This document shows, in pieces, positions 28,883 to 37,477 of a stretch of 64,000 nucleotides of DNA. How positions within the stretch are numbered: the stretch's first letter is position 1; every line of letters begins with the position of its first letter. The notes under the pieces were generated by a model. That model did no database searches and was not told where the DNA came from. It worked only from the letters and a program-made list of their open reading frames with translations. Source of the DNA: Chloroflexota bacterium (lineage in GTDB: Bacteria; Chloroflexota; Anaerolineae; Anaerolineales; Villigracilaceae); the NCBI GenBank assembly GCA_016234495.1, contig JACRBI010000007.1, forward strand, positions 103,979 through 167,978, read 5' to 3'. A program made the translations under genes and the position numbers.

Positions 28883-29488
28883 CTAAAGTTCCTTCACAAG
28901 GATTAAATTGCGTCCGCGGCACTCGTGCTCCACAAATCCCAATTGCTGATAAAAAGCGCGCGCGGTTTTGTTTTCAACGCGGGTATCGAGGTAATAAAAA
29001 GGCTGGGACAGTTGACGAAAAAAATCATCCACTGCCTGCACGAGGACGCGGCCAATGCCGCTCTGACGGGCAGATGCATCCACAGCGATGGCGCTCAGCA
29101 TGGGCTTGATTTCGATGTTTTTATAAATCACAGGCTGATTCATTTTTCGGTCCTGCAACAATTCAAACCACACGCTCGGTTGAATCATGAGGCGGCTTGC
29201 AAGCGACATCCAATGAGTCAGGGGCATGGACGAAAAAACTTTTTCTTTGAAACGATGGGGGTCTGATATCGCGCTGACCACGCCGAGAATTTTTTCGTCT
29301 GCAACTGCGACGGTAACGAGGCAGGTTTCATCCTGTCGAAGCAGGGAATATAAATATGCCAGATGTTTTTTCCCCAAACGGCTGTTGAACGAGTAACTCA
29401 TGGCTGACTGATGAAGAGCCGCGGCTGAGTCCACATCGGCAGGCGCGAGCGGCCTGAGTGTAAACCCTACCCTTTGAGGGCTTGCCAC
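28883..29488 (-). CDS. GNAT N-acetyltransferase of the glycan operon
   Basis: A 201-residue GNAT protein. The acetyl-CoA site is ARQSGIGRVLVQA (about 137-149, Q/RxxGxG/A), followed by ENKTARAFYQQLGF. The start is GTG at 29488, chosen for its GGAGG site 6 bases upstream. It overlaps the end of the aminotransferase gene by 22 bases. The pairing suggests that it N-acetylates the amino sugar made by that enzyme, like the WecE/WecD pair; this is inference. Confidence 0.7.
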   Translation of the reverse strand: MASPQRVGFTLRPLAPADVDSAAALHQSAMSYSFNSRLGKKHLAYLYSLLRQDETCLVTVAVADEKILGVVSAISDPHRFKEKVFSSMPLTHWMSLASRLMIQPSVWFELLQDRKMNQPVIYKNIEIKPMLSAIAVDASARQSGIGRVLVQAVDDFFRQLSQPFYYLDTRVENKTARAFYQQLGFVEHECRGRNLILVKEL

Positions 29489-30585
29489 TCTGCCTCCACG
29501 GCGACACAGACTTCATTCAATTGCGCTTCGGTCAAGGTCATGCCGCTGGGAAGGTAAAGCCCAAAGCGGGAGATCCTTTCGGTGACCGGATATTTTTCTC
29601 CGTGAAAGAAACCACGCTCCAGCAGGACAGGCTGTTCGTGCATTCCAAGAAAAAATGGGCGGGTCATGATTCCGCGCGCGGATAACCTGCGGGCTAACTC
29701 AACCGCATCCATGCCGAGTTTTTCATCGAGGACAATGCCGAACATCCAGTAAACGTTTTTTGCCCAATCTTCTTCGACGGGCAGTTGCAATCCCTCAAGA
29801 TGACTCAACTTTGAAGTGTAGGTTTTTCCGAGCCAGCGTTTATGTTGAATTGATTCTTCGATGTGCTCCAGTTGTGCCAGCCCGAGCGCGGCTTGCATGT
29901 TGGTCAGGCGGAAGTTATGCCCAAGCGCGGTGTGATAAAAACGGCGTTCCTTTTTGAAGGCAAGATTACGCATGGAGCGCAGGCGGTCGGCGGTTGCTTC
30001 ATCGTTCGTGAGCAACATGCCGCCTTCGCCGGTGGTGATGATCTTGTTGGCATAAAAACTGAAACAACTGATGTGGCCGAAACTGCCGCAGCGGCGGCCT
30101 TTGTATTCCGCGCCGTGCGCCTCGGCGGCGTCTTCTATCAGGGTGAGGTGATGCTTTTCGGACAGAGCCAGCAGCGGGGACATGTCGACCGGGTGGCCGT
30201 AGATGTGAACCGGCATGATGGCGCGAGTCCGCGAATTGATCTTCGCCTCCACCTGCGAGACATCCATGCACCAGGTACGCGGATCGCCATCCACGAGGAC
30301 GGGCGTGCCGCCGCCGTAGACGACAGCCTGCGCGCAGGAGATGATCGTGAACGACGGCAGGATGACTTCGTCGCCGGGATTCAGGTCAAGGCTTTCGATC
30401 GCCAGTTCGAGCGCGGTCGTGCCGTTGCTGACGGCGATACCGAATTTCATTCCGCAATAGGCTGCCCATTGGCGTTCGAATTCGTCAATGAAGCGGCCCT
30501 CGGACGAGATCCAGCCGGTCTTTAGGCATTCATTGACATACGCGATCTCTTTTTCGCCAATGCGCGGCTCATTTACGGGAATCAT
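29467..30585 (-). CDS. DegT/DnrJ/EryC1/StrS sugar aminotransferase
   Basis: A 372-residue PLP-dependent aminotransferase acting on NDP-keto-sugars. It has SNGTTALELAI (about 53-63), IEDAAEAHGA (about 150-159) and the PLP lysine K181 in FSFYANKIITTGEGG. The ATG at 30585 gives the family-typical start MIPVNEPRIG; an upstream in-frame extension overlaps the preceding gene and has no homology signal. Its product, an amino sugar, is the likely substrate of the GNAT encoded next. Confidence 0.85.
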   Translation of the reverse strand: MIPVNEPRIGEKEIAYVNECLKTGWISSEGRFIDEFERQWAAYCGMKFGIAVSNGTTALELAIESLDLNPGDEVILPSFTIISCAQAVVYGGGTPVLVDGDPRTWCMDVSQVEAKINSRTRAIMPVHIYGHPVDMSPLLALSEKHHLTLIEDAAEAHGAEYKGRRCGSFGHISCFSFYANKIITTGEGGMLLTNDEATADRLRSMRNLAFKKERRFYHTALGHNFRLTNMQAALGLAQLEHIEESIQHKRWLGKTYTSKLSHLEGLQLPVEEDWAKNVYWMFGIVLDEKLGMDAVELARRLSARGIMTRPFFLGMHEQPVLLERGFFHGEKYPVTERISRFGLYLPSGMTLTEAQLNEVCVAVEAEWQALKG

Positions 30586-30596
30586 TTGCGATGGCC

Positions 30597-32621
30597 TTAT
30601 GGAGGGGGAAGCTCGTAGGAAAAATACATGACCGTCGGCGGCTGGTTTGGAATTGGGAGCAGGGGCACTTCGCGCCACTTGCCGCCGGGGAAAAATTGCG
30701 CCACCTGTTCCAGTTCGGCGCGTTTTTCAGGGATGGCAAAAAACACTTTGCCTTTGTCGCTTGGCAATGCCTGCAACACATCGGCGTTGATCGTATCCAA
30801 CTGGATGGTTTCAATATCGGGAATCAGATAGTCTTTGGCCGGGAAGTTCGCCACTTCCAGCGGCATAGTGATGAGCATGTACACGCGATAATCGGCGCCG
30901 AGATTTTTGGCGTACAGGCAGGTTTCAGTTTCAAACTCTTCATAGGGATGGGCAAAGACCCGCGTCTGCTGGTATTCAACCAGATAATAAAATCCGTTTT
31001 GCAGGCTGGCAACTGCCATGACACCGGCCGCCAACCCGTTCAGCGCGCGCGGCGAGGCGAGCTTCATCAGCTTCAACAATTCGATGATGCGCCCCAAACC
31101 AATGGCAGAGAGAAGCGCGGCGGCGGGCAGCCCGCCGACCATCCGCTCGGCGTTTGGGGCAATGGCAAAGATCGTGCTGCCGATGATGACGATGGACCAG
31201 AACCAGACCTGCACAAGTGTGTAACGCAGTTCGCGCAAACGGACGGCGGAGTACGCGCATCCAAACACAAGCAGCACTGCGGCAACCGGAAGCAGGAACG
31301 GTTTGGGCGAGTTGTAAAATCCGCCCCAGGAAGGGTGGGAAACAAAGACCATCGTCGACCTGTAAAATTGGTCGAGCAGCGCGGCGGCCATGCTGCGTCC
31401 GCTGTTGACCGGCTCGGAGATCAACCAGTGGTTGCTGAAAATATTGTCGCTGTGGAAGCGCGCAATAAAAGTCTCCGGGTGCATGTAGGATATGTACAGA
31501 GTCGGCGCAACCGTAATGGAGAGGATGACACCGTACACAAGCAGGTTCTTCCATTGGGAGCGCAAATAACCGCGCTGAGTCAGGATACTGAACAAAATCA
31601 TCGCCGCCCCGATGGCCGACATCAAGCGGCTGCCGAGATAGGAATAAAGCGGAAGCCCGGTGACGAGTCCCGCCCAGAGATAATCAACTGCGCGTCCCTT
31701 TTGGATGGCGCGATAGGTCAGCCAGAAAACGAAGCAGGCCCAAAAGGCAACCGTGATGTTGCTGACGCCCATGCGGCTGAAGTGAATGTGCGGCGGGATG
31801 GCCGCCAGGCACAATGCCGCGAGAAAGGCGGTCAACTCGTCGAACATAGAGCGGGTGAGGAAATACAACAGGACGACGGTCAACGCGCCCATCAGGACCG
31901 GCGCGAGGCGGATGCCGAAGATGGTATTCCCAAAGATGGAGATCGAGAGCGCCATCGGTGCGGAATTTAAAAGCGGATCAACCTGCCACCCGGGCTGGAA
32001 CAGGTTCGAGAAATTTCCATTAAGGATATATTGCGCTTCCTTGCCGACCCAGGCTTCGTCCTTCAACATCGGGTAGGGAATCTGTTCCAGTTTATAAATC
32101 CGCAGGAAGAGCGCCAGCGCGAACAACCCAAGGACGGTGATGATTTCCCATTTATGCTCGCGCAGAGATTCTCCAATGGAACGCAAAGCGGGGAATCGCC
32201 AGCAGTCGGCGGCAAGCACGCCTGTACTGAACAAAGCAATGCTGACAACCCAGACGGCAAAGGTCTGGTAGTTTTGCCAGCGGTCTAAAAGCCTGTCTTC
32301 CACACGCGGCAGGACGTAAGCCATCAACGCCAGGCTCGCAGCGACACAAATGAACGGGAGCACATAACGGCGGATGTCGGCGAGTTCATCCTCGGCAGGC
32401 GGCGGAAGTTTCCCCGCAAGGCTCACGGCGGCAAGAAACAGCGCAACGGCAGCGGCAAACAGGCACATTCCAAGCGTATTGCCCAGTCCGCTGAGTAAAA
32501 CCACTTCGCCCATGATGCCCAGCAGGATCGATCCGCCCAAAGCTGCGGCCAGGTGCGGCCAGGCGGTATTCTTCAACCAATTATTGATGTTTACAAAAAA
32601 TGTTGGCAATTGATTCTTCAT
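30597..32621 (-). CDS. GT39-type membrane glycosyltransferase
   Basis: A 674-residue polytopic protein with about 12 membrane segments. The first extracytoplasmic loop, PYPMLKDEAWVGKEAQYILNG (about 185-205), has the acidic DE motif of ArnT/PMT-type enzymes, and RLAPVLMGALTV and PHIHFSRMGVSN follow. The C-terminal ~150 residues are soluble. It would transfer a sugar from a polyprenyl-phosphate to a lipid or protein. It is the first gene of the glycan operon. An extended -10 TGGTATACT (32631-32639 on the minus strand) lies only nine bases before the ATG. Confidence 0.8.
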   Translation of the reverse strand: MKNQLPTFFVNINNWLKNTAWPHLAAALGGSILLGIMGEVVLLSGLGNTLGMCLFAAAVALFLAAVSLAGKLPPPAEDELADIRRYVLPFICVAASLALMAYVLPRVEDRLLDRWQNYQTFAVWVVSIALFSTGVLAADCWRFPALRSIGESLREHKWEIITVLGLFALALFLRIYKLEQIPYPMLKDEAWVGKEAQYILNGNFSNLFQPGWQVDPLLNSAPMALSISIFGNTIFGIRLAPVLMGALTVVLLYFLTRSMFDELTAFLAALCLAAIPPHIHFSRMGVSNITVAFWACFVFWLTYRAIQKGRAVDYLWAGLVTGLPLYSYLGSRLMSAIGAAMILFSILTQRGYLRSQWKNLLVYGVILSITVAPTLYISYMHPETFIARFHSDNIFSNHWLISEPVNSGRSMAAALLDQFYRSTMVFVSHPSWGGFYNSPKPFLLPVAAVLLVFGCAYSAVRLRELRYTLVQVWFWSIVIIGSTIFAIAPNAERMVGGLPAAALLSAIGLGRIIELLKLMKLASPRALNGLAAGVMAVASLQNGFYYLVEYQQTRVFAHPYEEFETETCLYAKNLGADYRVYMLITMPLEVANFPAKDYLIPDIETIQLDTINADVLQALPSDKGKVFFAIPEKRAELEQVAQFFPGGKWREVPLLPIPNQPPTVMYFSYELPPP

Positions 32622-32699
32622 GGTGAATTAAGTATACCAGCGCGCCAATTTCCAAATCGGTGGCAGCTGGGGTGCAATTCTATTGAAACGAAGCGCAAA

Positions 32700-33185
32700 T
32701 TATTCAAACACAAATTTTGTCGGGTTTTCGAAGAACTTTGTCCATGCGAGGCATTGGCGCGGCGTGAAAACATACAGGCCGCCCGCGTCCCATTGGTCGG
32801 GTTTCGGCGCGTACCCATCAGACTCATACTTGGCGCAGTATGCTGCCGATAGTCGCCGGGCCAGCTCAAGGTCAGGCTTGGATGCGGGTTGAGATGTCCC
32901 TTCCATGATAACCACGTCGTTGCCGCTTTCGAGGTGCAAAGTCACATTTGGATTCGATTCAAGATTGCGGGCGTGACGTGTTTCGGGGCTGCCGTCGTAA
33001 TAAAGTTTGCCGTCCATGTAGGCGCCCCAGCGCGGGACAACGTGCGGACGGCCGTCGGGATAGACGGAACATAACCAGTAATTGACCGTCTCGGTCAACC
33101 GCTTTTCGACATGCTCCCAGGGGACTTCGGAGATCGGGTTATCCACATAGCCTTTGGGAAATATTGGGCGTAGAACTTTTGGCAT
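32700..33185 (-). CDS. Pyridoxamine 5'-phosphate oxidase-family FMN protein
   Basis: A 161-residue split-barrel protein. RPHVVPRWGAYMDGKLYYDGSP (about 48-69) and ARNLESNPNVTLHLESG match the FMN/F420-binding core of the PNPOx-like family. The ATG at 33185 has a GGGGA site; a longer open frame upstream overlaps the hydrolase gene. The natural cofactor (FMN or F420) and substrate are unknown. Confidence 0.7.
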   Translation of the reverse strand: MPKVLRPIFPKGYVDNPISEVPWEHVEKRLTETVNYWLCSVYPDGRPHVVPRWGAYMDGKLYYDGSPETRHARNLESNPNVTLHLESGNDVVIMEGTSQPASKPDLELARRLSAAYCAKYESDGYAPKPDQWDAGGLYVFTPRQCLAWTKFFENPTKFVFE

Positions 33186-33201
33186 TTTATTTCCCCAATA
33201 A

Positions 33202-34095
33202 CTATTGATCGAAGAACGCAGTGACCCGCGCTTCAAATTCTGCGGCGCGCTCAGAGTCAAACTCCACATGACCAAGAGCCGGGTCAAACCATAGTTCCTT
33301 CGGCTCGCCGGCTGCGTCGTACAGGCGCTGGCCGCTGCCCGACGAGATGACTGTATCTGCGCCGCCCTGCATCAGGAGGACCGGCCGCGGACTGATCCCG
33401 CCGATGGATTTCGTGGCGTCGATGTCTTCGGTCTTGAAACCCGATTCCTGCTCGGCCCAGAAGACGATCAGCGGCACGAAGGGAAATTCCGGCAGGCCGG
33501 TAAAATGTTTTACGCTGGTTGCAACGGTGTCATTCAAAGACGAGAAAGCGGAGTTGGCGACGACTGCTTTTATATTTTCGTTCTGCGCGGCAAATTGAAT
33601 CGATAACATGCCGCCGTAGGAATTTCCGAGGATGCCGATTCTTTCATGGTCAAAATCGCTGCGCGTGAGCAGGTATTGATACCAGGCTTCCATGTCGCCC
33701 AGCTCGTACATGCCGAAGGTAATCAACTCTCCTTCGCTGTAATCGTGCGCGCGGATGCTGGACACAAGCACGCCGAAACCGTGACGGTACATCATCTCGG
33801 CTTCGTTGAGCATCTCGGAGCGTGTGGATTTATATCCATGCTGCATAATGATGACCGCGCCGCTCTGCGAAGGGATAAACCAACCCGCCAGCACCTGCCC
33901 GTCGCCGTTCGTGACGGTCACATCTTCAAAGGGCAGGTTGTAATCTGCCGGAGTTTCGTCCGGCAAATTACGGCCCTCCATCGGCGCGTTGATCAGGTTA
34001 TGCGCCTCGGCATGGGTCTTCCACAACAGGCCGGCAAACCCAAGCAAAAGGATACCGATAAAAATTCCGAGCGAGATTTTCAGCCAACGCTTCAT
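33202..34095 (-). CDS. Membrane-anchored alpha/beta hydrolase
   Basis: A 297-residue protein with an N-terminal membrane anchor (residues 5-25). The hydrolase core has the HG oxyanion motif in MQHGYKS (about 84-90), nucleophile Ser159 in GNSYGG, then an Asp in GGADTV and a His in LGHVEFD. Esterase, lipase or peptidase activity is possible. A GAGG site precedes the ATG. It lies 133 bases after the subtilase gene, with a dispersed repeat between them, so co-transcription is uncertain. Confidence 0.78.
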   Translation of the reverse strand: MKRWLKISLGIFIGILLLGFAGLLWKTHAEAHNLINAPMEGRNLPDETPADYNLPFEDVTVTNGDGQVLAGWFIPSQSGAVIIMQHGYKSTRSEMLNEAEMMYRHGFGVLVSSIRAHDYSEGELITFGMYELGDMEAWYQYLLTRSDFDHERIGILGNSYGGMLSIQFAAQNENIKAVVANSAFSSLNDTVATSVKHFTGLPEFPFVPLIVFWAEQESGFKTEDIDATKSIGGISPRPVLLMQGGADTVISSGSGQRLYDAAGEPKELWFDPALGHVEFDSERAAEFEARVTAFFDQ

Positions 34096-34138
34096 AACAC
34101 ACCTCTTATCTTATTATTTGATGATACAGACTCAATTG

Positions 34139-34215
34139 TGATTCCCTGAGCGGAGCGAAGGGTCTCTAAGATTATCGTAGTGATTCTTCGCCGTTATCGC
34201 GGCTCAGAATGACAT
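34139..34215. repeat. Dispersed CTGAGCGGAGCGAAGG-type repeat
   Basis: Imperfect inverted repeat: GATTCCCTGAGCGGAGCGAA on the left and TTCTTCGCC...GGCTCAGAATGAC on the right. It lies between the hydrolase and subtilase genes. Confidence 0.5.
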
Positions 34216-34228
34216 TCCGAAAGGCGAA

Positions 34229-36568
34229 TTATTTATTCATCAAAGCCTGCTTCACGGCTTCGTACACATCCACCACGCCATAACCGTAGACATTGCTGGA
34301 TTCTCCGCCGCTGCCGCATAATTCTGGAATTGTGCCATTATATTGTTGAGCCGTATCGCGGATAAGTTCTTCGGTCGCGTCAATATCGCCGATCAAGTCA
34401 GGCTGGGCAGACCAGATCAACGCCACCACGCCGACGAGGTGCGGCCCCGCCATGGATGTGCCGCTAAATGCCGCGTATGTCCCTTCTGGTGTGGCAGAGA
34501 GGACATTCACACCGGGCGCGACAATATCAGGCTTGACTCGATTTGAGCCATCAGCAGTCACCGGGCCGCGGCTGCTGAACTCTGCCATGTTGCCGAACTC
34601 GTCAATTGCGCCGACAGAGAAGACCGAGTCGTACAACGAAAGCGGCGACTCGATCGTTTCGCACATCGGCCCGTCATTGCCGGTGGAGACAACTACAAAG
34701 ATGCCGGCATGTCTCAAGTTATTTGCCGCGTACAACAACGCATTCGGGTCGCAGCCTTCCAGCGACGGGCAGCCCCACGAGTTGTTCATCACATGCACGG
34801 CTTTGGTCGGGTCGCCGTCTTTGAATGGGTCACCGCCAATCGGGAACGGCGCAAGCATGAACTGCATACAATCCAGGTACAGAGCGGGGTTTGCCAGGTT
34901 CCTGTCCAAATTCACACAGCCGATCCATTGCGCTTTCGGCGCAACGCCGATGCCATTCGCGCCGAGGATCGTCCCCATCGTGTGCGTGCCGTGTCCGCCT
35001 TCATCGTTGGGCGAAGTTGTGCCATCCCACGGGTCGAACCAGTTGTAATCGTCGCCCTGAGTCACGCCGCGATATTGATCGTGAATGGCGGGATGATTCC
35101 CCTCGACCCCCGAATCAGACTGCCCGACCACGATGCCTTCGCCGCGCACGTTGAACTCGTCCCAGACTTTGTCTGCGCCGATCATTGAGATATTCCACTG
35201 CACACTGCCGTCGATTTCGGTCGCATCTCCGGGGACCGGTTCATCGTCAGGAACAGCGCGCAGGCGCGGGCTGGGAATGACGCGCTCCACTTCGGGGCGG
35301 GTCATCAAATACAGCCGCACCAAAGTCCCGCCGCGCACCTCCATCGCGTTTTCCAAATAATAGGGTGTGTACTGCACACCGACAGAATCAAAAAAGTTCC
35401 GCAGTTCCGATTGCGTTTTGTCTGCATGTTCGGTTAATTTTTCAAAGGCAATCTGCAATCGTTCATCGCGGTCATTGATTTCCACAACATCGGAAATATC
35501 GGCCTGATCTTTCAAGATGACAAAAAGGCGGTCGCCGTAATTTCCCGTATTGCCAAACATGAAGAAGACTGCGATGACGACAAGCCACATAACCCCGGCG
35601 CCTGCCCACCCGACCGCACGCTTCACTTCTTCGCCCGAGCCTGTTCCCGTTACGAAACGCAGGGTCAGCGCGATGAGACTTGTGACAACTCCGACAGCGA
35701 TCACGATGCCAGCCGTTTTTGATGCGATACCGGCAATATCACCGAGGACAATCGTTAATTCAGTTGGGTCAAACATGGACAGGCCCGCAAAGGCCAGCAG
35801 AGCCGCCGCCGCGCCGCCCGCAAGTTTGGACGGCATGACCGCTGAGATGGCAAACGCAAACGCCGGAAGAATGGCAAGCAGCAACAACTGCGAACCATCG
35901 TATCCGATGGAGGAGCCGAGCAATGCCAGCACAGCGCCGATGCCGACACCGTCCAAAAGCAAATTGCCCGTCGTGGATTCGATCAGCGTGGCGGCGAGCA
36001 AACCAAATGAAATGCCTGCCAGCAGACTCAAGGCTGCGTCACCGAATGAACCGAATGACCCGAAAATAGCGAACGGTAAAAAGCCGATACCGGCAATGAC
36101 CAGCCCAAACGGCAGAGAACCCCCGCCCCACTCGATTCTGTTTTTGCGCCGAAGCAGAATCACAATCCCCGCGCCAATCAAACAAATAAGTGTCTGCGCC
36201 AGTGAGCCAAGCTGATCGTTGTTTGGACCGATCATTCGCAGAAGCAAGGCAGGGAACGCCATCAGCGCCGCGCCGAACAACCCGCCATATACTGGCTTAA
36301 AACGGTCGTCAGTTGTGAAGCGCCACAACAGCGCGAAGACGCCTGTCATCAAGACAGCCTGCACAGCAAGGCCGATCAGTCCGGCGCGCTCAAGGTTTTT
36401 CAAACTCAATGAGGTGATCGCGCTTTGCTCTGTTGACCATAAAATAAAATGATAAATGAACAGGCATAACGGCATCGGCAGTACGAAGAATAAAAACAGG
36501 ATCAGCGCGCCGGTTGAGCGCGGCTTTGCATCCGTCACAGGGGTTTGGGTTTCCATTTCGTTCATCAT
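34229..36568 (-). CDS. Polytopic membrane subtilisin-like (S8) protease
   Basis: A 779-residue fusion. The first ~340 residues contain about 9-10 membrane segments with long Ala/Leu/Ile runs. Residues ~350-450 look like an inhibitor-I9-like propeptide. The S8 catalytic domain follows: D485 in QSDSGV, H526 in GGHGTHTMG, Asn in MNNSWG and S705 in SGTSMAGPH, a complete triad. The protease should face outside. Most subtilases are secreted and carry no such membrane domain, so the N-terminal part is the odd feature. The ribosome site (AGAGG) lies very near the first ATG, so the second ATG is also possible. Confidence 0.85.
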   Translation of the reverse strand: MMNEMETQTPVTDAKPRSTGALILFLFFVLPMPLCLFIYHFILWSTEQSAITSLSLKNLERAGLIGLAVQAVLMTGVFALLWRFTTDDRFKPVYGGLFGAALMAFPALLLRMIGPNNDQLGSLAQTLICLIGAGIVILLRRKNRIEWGGGSLPFGLVIAGIGFLPFAIFGSFGSFGDAALSLLAGISFGLLAATLIESTTGNLLLDGVGIGAVLALLGSSIGYDGSQLLLLAILPAFAFAISAVMPSKLAGGAAAALLAFAGLSMFDPTELTIVLGDIAGIASKTAGIVIAVGVVTSLIALTLRFVTGTGSGEEVKRAVGWAGAGVMWLVVIAVFFMFGNTGNYGDRLFVILKDQADISDVVEINDRDERLQIAFEKLTEHADKTQSELRNFFDSVGVQYTPYYLENAMEVRGGTLVRLYLMTRPEVERVIPSPRLRAVPDDEPVPGDATEIDGSVQWNISMIGADKVWDEFNVRGEGIVVGQSDSGVEGNHPAIHDQYRGVTQGDDYNWFDPWDGTTSPNDEGGHGTHTMGTILGANGIGVAPKAQWIGCVNLDRNLANPALYLDCMQFMLAPFPIGGDPFKDGDPTKAVHVMNNSWGCPSLEGCDPNALLYAANNLRHAGIFVVVSTGNDGPMCETIESPLSLYDSVFSVGAIDEFGNMAEFSSRGPVTADGSNRVKPDIVAPGVNVLSATPEGTYAAFSGTSMAGPHLVGVVALIWSAQPDLIGDIDATEELIRDTAQQYNGTIPELCGSGGESSNVYGYGVVDVYEAVKQALMNK

Positions 36569-36621
36569 CGCCTCTTTATGTTTGATATGACTGACCTGAT
36601 TGACTTACACTTTTAAAATCG

Positions 36622-36694
36622 GGACGCTGACGCACGCTGAAAACGCAGATTTATTTCCTTTTTTTTTCAGCGAAATCAGCGTTCCTCAGCGTCC
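36622..36694. repeat. Intergenic palindromic repeat, GGACGCTGA type (second copy)
   Basis: GGACGCTGA (36622-36630) and TCAGCGTCC (36686-36694) as outer arms, with inner AACGC and CAGCGTT arms. It belongs to the same family as the copy at 15365-15453. An unrelated-looking CGCAGATTAGCGTGGATTAGCG element follows at about 36735-36756. Confidence 0.7.
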
Positions 36695-36770
36695 AAAAAG
36701 GTTTTGTACGGTAGAGAATCTTTTTTTATATTCGCGCAGATTAGCGTGGATTAGCGGACAAAAATACATG

Positions 36771-37415
36771 CTAATCTTCCGGCGCCAGCGGAATCAACGC
36801 CTCCGGCCCATGCGGGTGGACATTAAATATCTTGAACCCAAACTGCACCGACGGCCCGACCAGCAGCGCAAAGACCAGCGTGCCAATGCCCGCAGGCCCG
36901 CCGAGCAGCCAGCCGATGGTGACCACTGTCACCTCAATGATCGCGCGCGCCGCGCGGATACTGATGCCGGTCGTGCGTTTGATGGCCAGCATCATACTGT
37001 CACGCGGTCCCGCTCCCGCATCCACGCCGATGTAGATCGCGCTTGCCAGTCCCATCAAAAAGATCGCCAGCAATAGCATCCCGCTTTGCAAAAGCAAATT
37101 ATCCTTCACCGAAGGAATGATCGCCAGCCAGAAATCCTCCCACGGCCCAATGGACAGGATATTCGCCAGCGTGCCCCAGCCCAATTTCTCGCGCATCAAC
37201 AACGCGCCAGAAAGCACCATGAAACCCATCACCACGGTCATCGTCCCGATCGAGATGTGCAGCCTCGGCGCCAGCGCCACTTCCAGCACCGCCCACGCGC
37301 TCGTCCCCAAATTGCCGCGAATCATCAACGTGATCGCCAGTCCAAATAAAAAGAAGCCGCTCTGAATCCGCAAAAAATCACGCGGAAAAGTTTTCCATCG
37401 AATAGGTTTGAACAT
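36771..37415 (-). CDS. YczE/YitT-like membrane protein
   Basis: A 214-residue protein with five or six membrane segments. RGNLGTSAWAVL near the N-terminus, then GVDAGAGPRDSMML and a C-terminal GPSVQFGF match the YczE/YyaS/YitT family of integral membrane proteins. The activity of the family is unknown. The ATG at 37415 has a perfect AAAGGAG site. It is divergent from rlmI, with an 18-bp palindrome between them. Confidence 0.75.
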   Translation of the reverse strand: MFKPIRWKTFPRDFLRIQSGFFLFGLAITLMIRGNLGTSAWAVLEVALAPRLHISIGTMTVVMGFMVLSGALLMREKLGWGTLANILSIGPWEDFWLAIIPSVKDNLLLQSGMLLLAIFLMGLASAIYIGVDAGAGPRDSMMLAIKRTTGISIRAARAIIEVTVVTIGWLLGGPAGIGTLVFALLVGPSVQFGFKIFNVHPHGPEALIPLAPED

Positions 37416-37446
37416 TTTTCTCCTTTGAAAGCGTGATGATACCATG

Positions 37447-37464
37447 CACAGCATATATGCTGTG
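37447..37464. promoter_or_regulatory. 18-bp perfect palindrome, putative operator
   Basis: CACAGCATATATGCTGTG, between divergent genes and overlapping the TG of the extended -10 of rlmI. This is a typical dimeric repressor site; the regulator is unknown. Confidence 0.5.
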
Positions 37465-37471
37465 ATAAACT
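37463..37471 (+). promoter_or_regulatory. Extended -10 of rlmI
   Basis: TGATAAACT, six bases before the ATG at 37478, so a leaderless mRNA is predicted. Its first two bases lie in the palindrome. Confidence 0.45.
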
Positions 37472-37477
37472 CGAATT

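Noticed and set aside
30591..31970. Long plus-strand open frame opposite the GT39 gene
   Set aside because: Its translation is Arg/His/Gln-rich with no domain, and the minus strand encodes a clear membrane glycosyltransferase.
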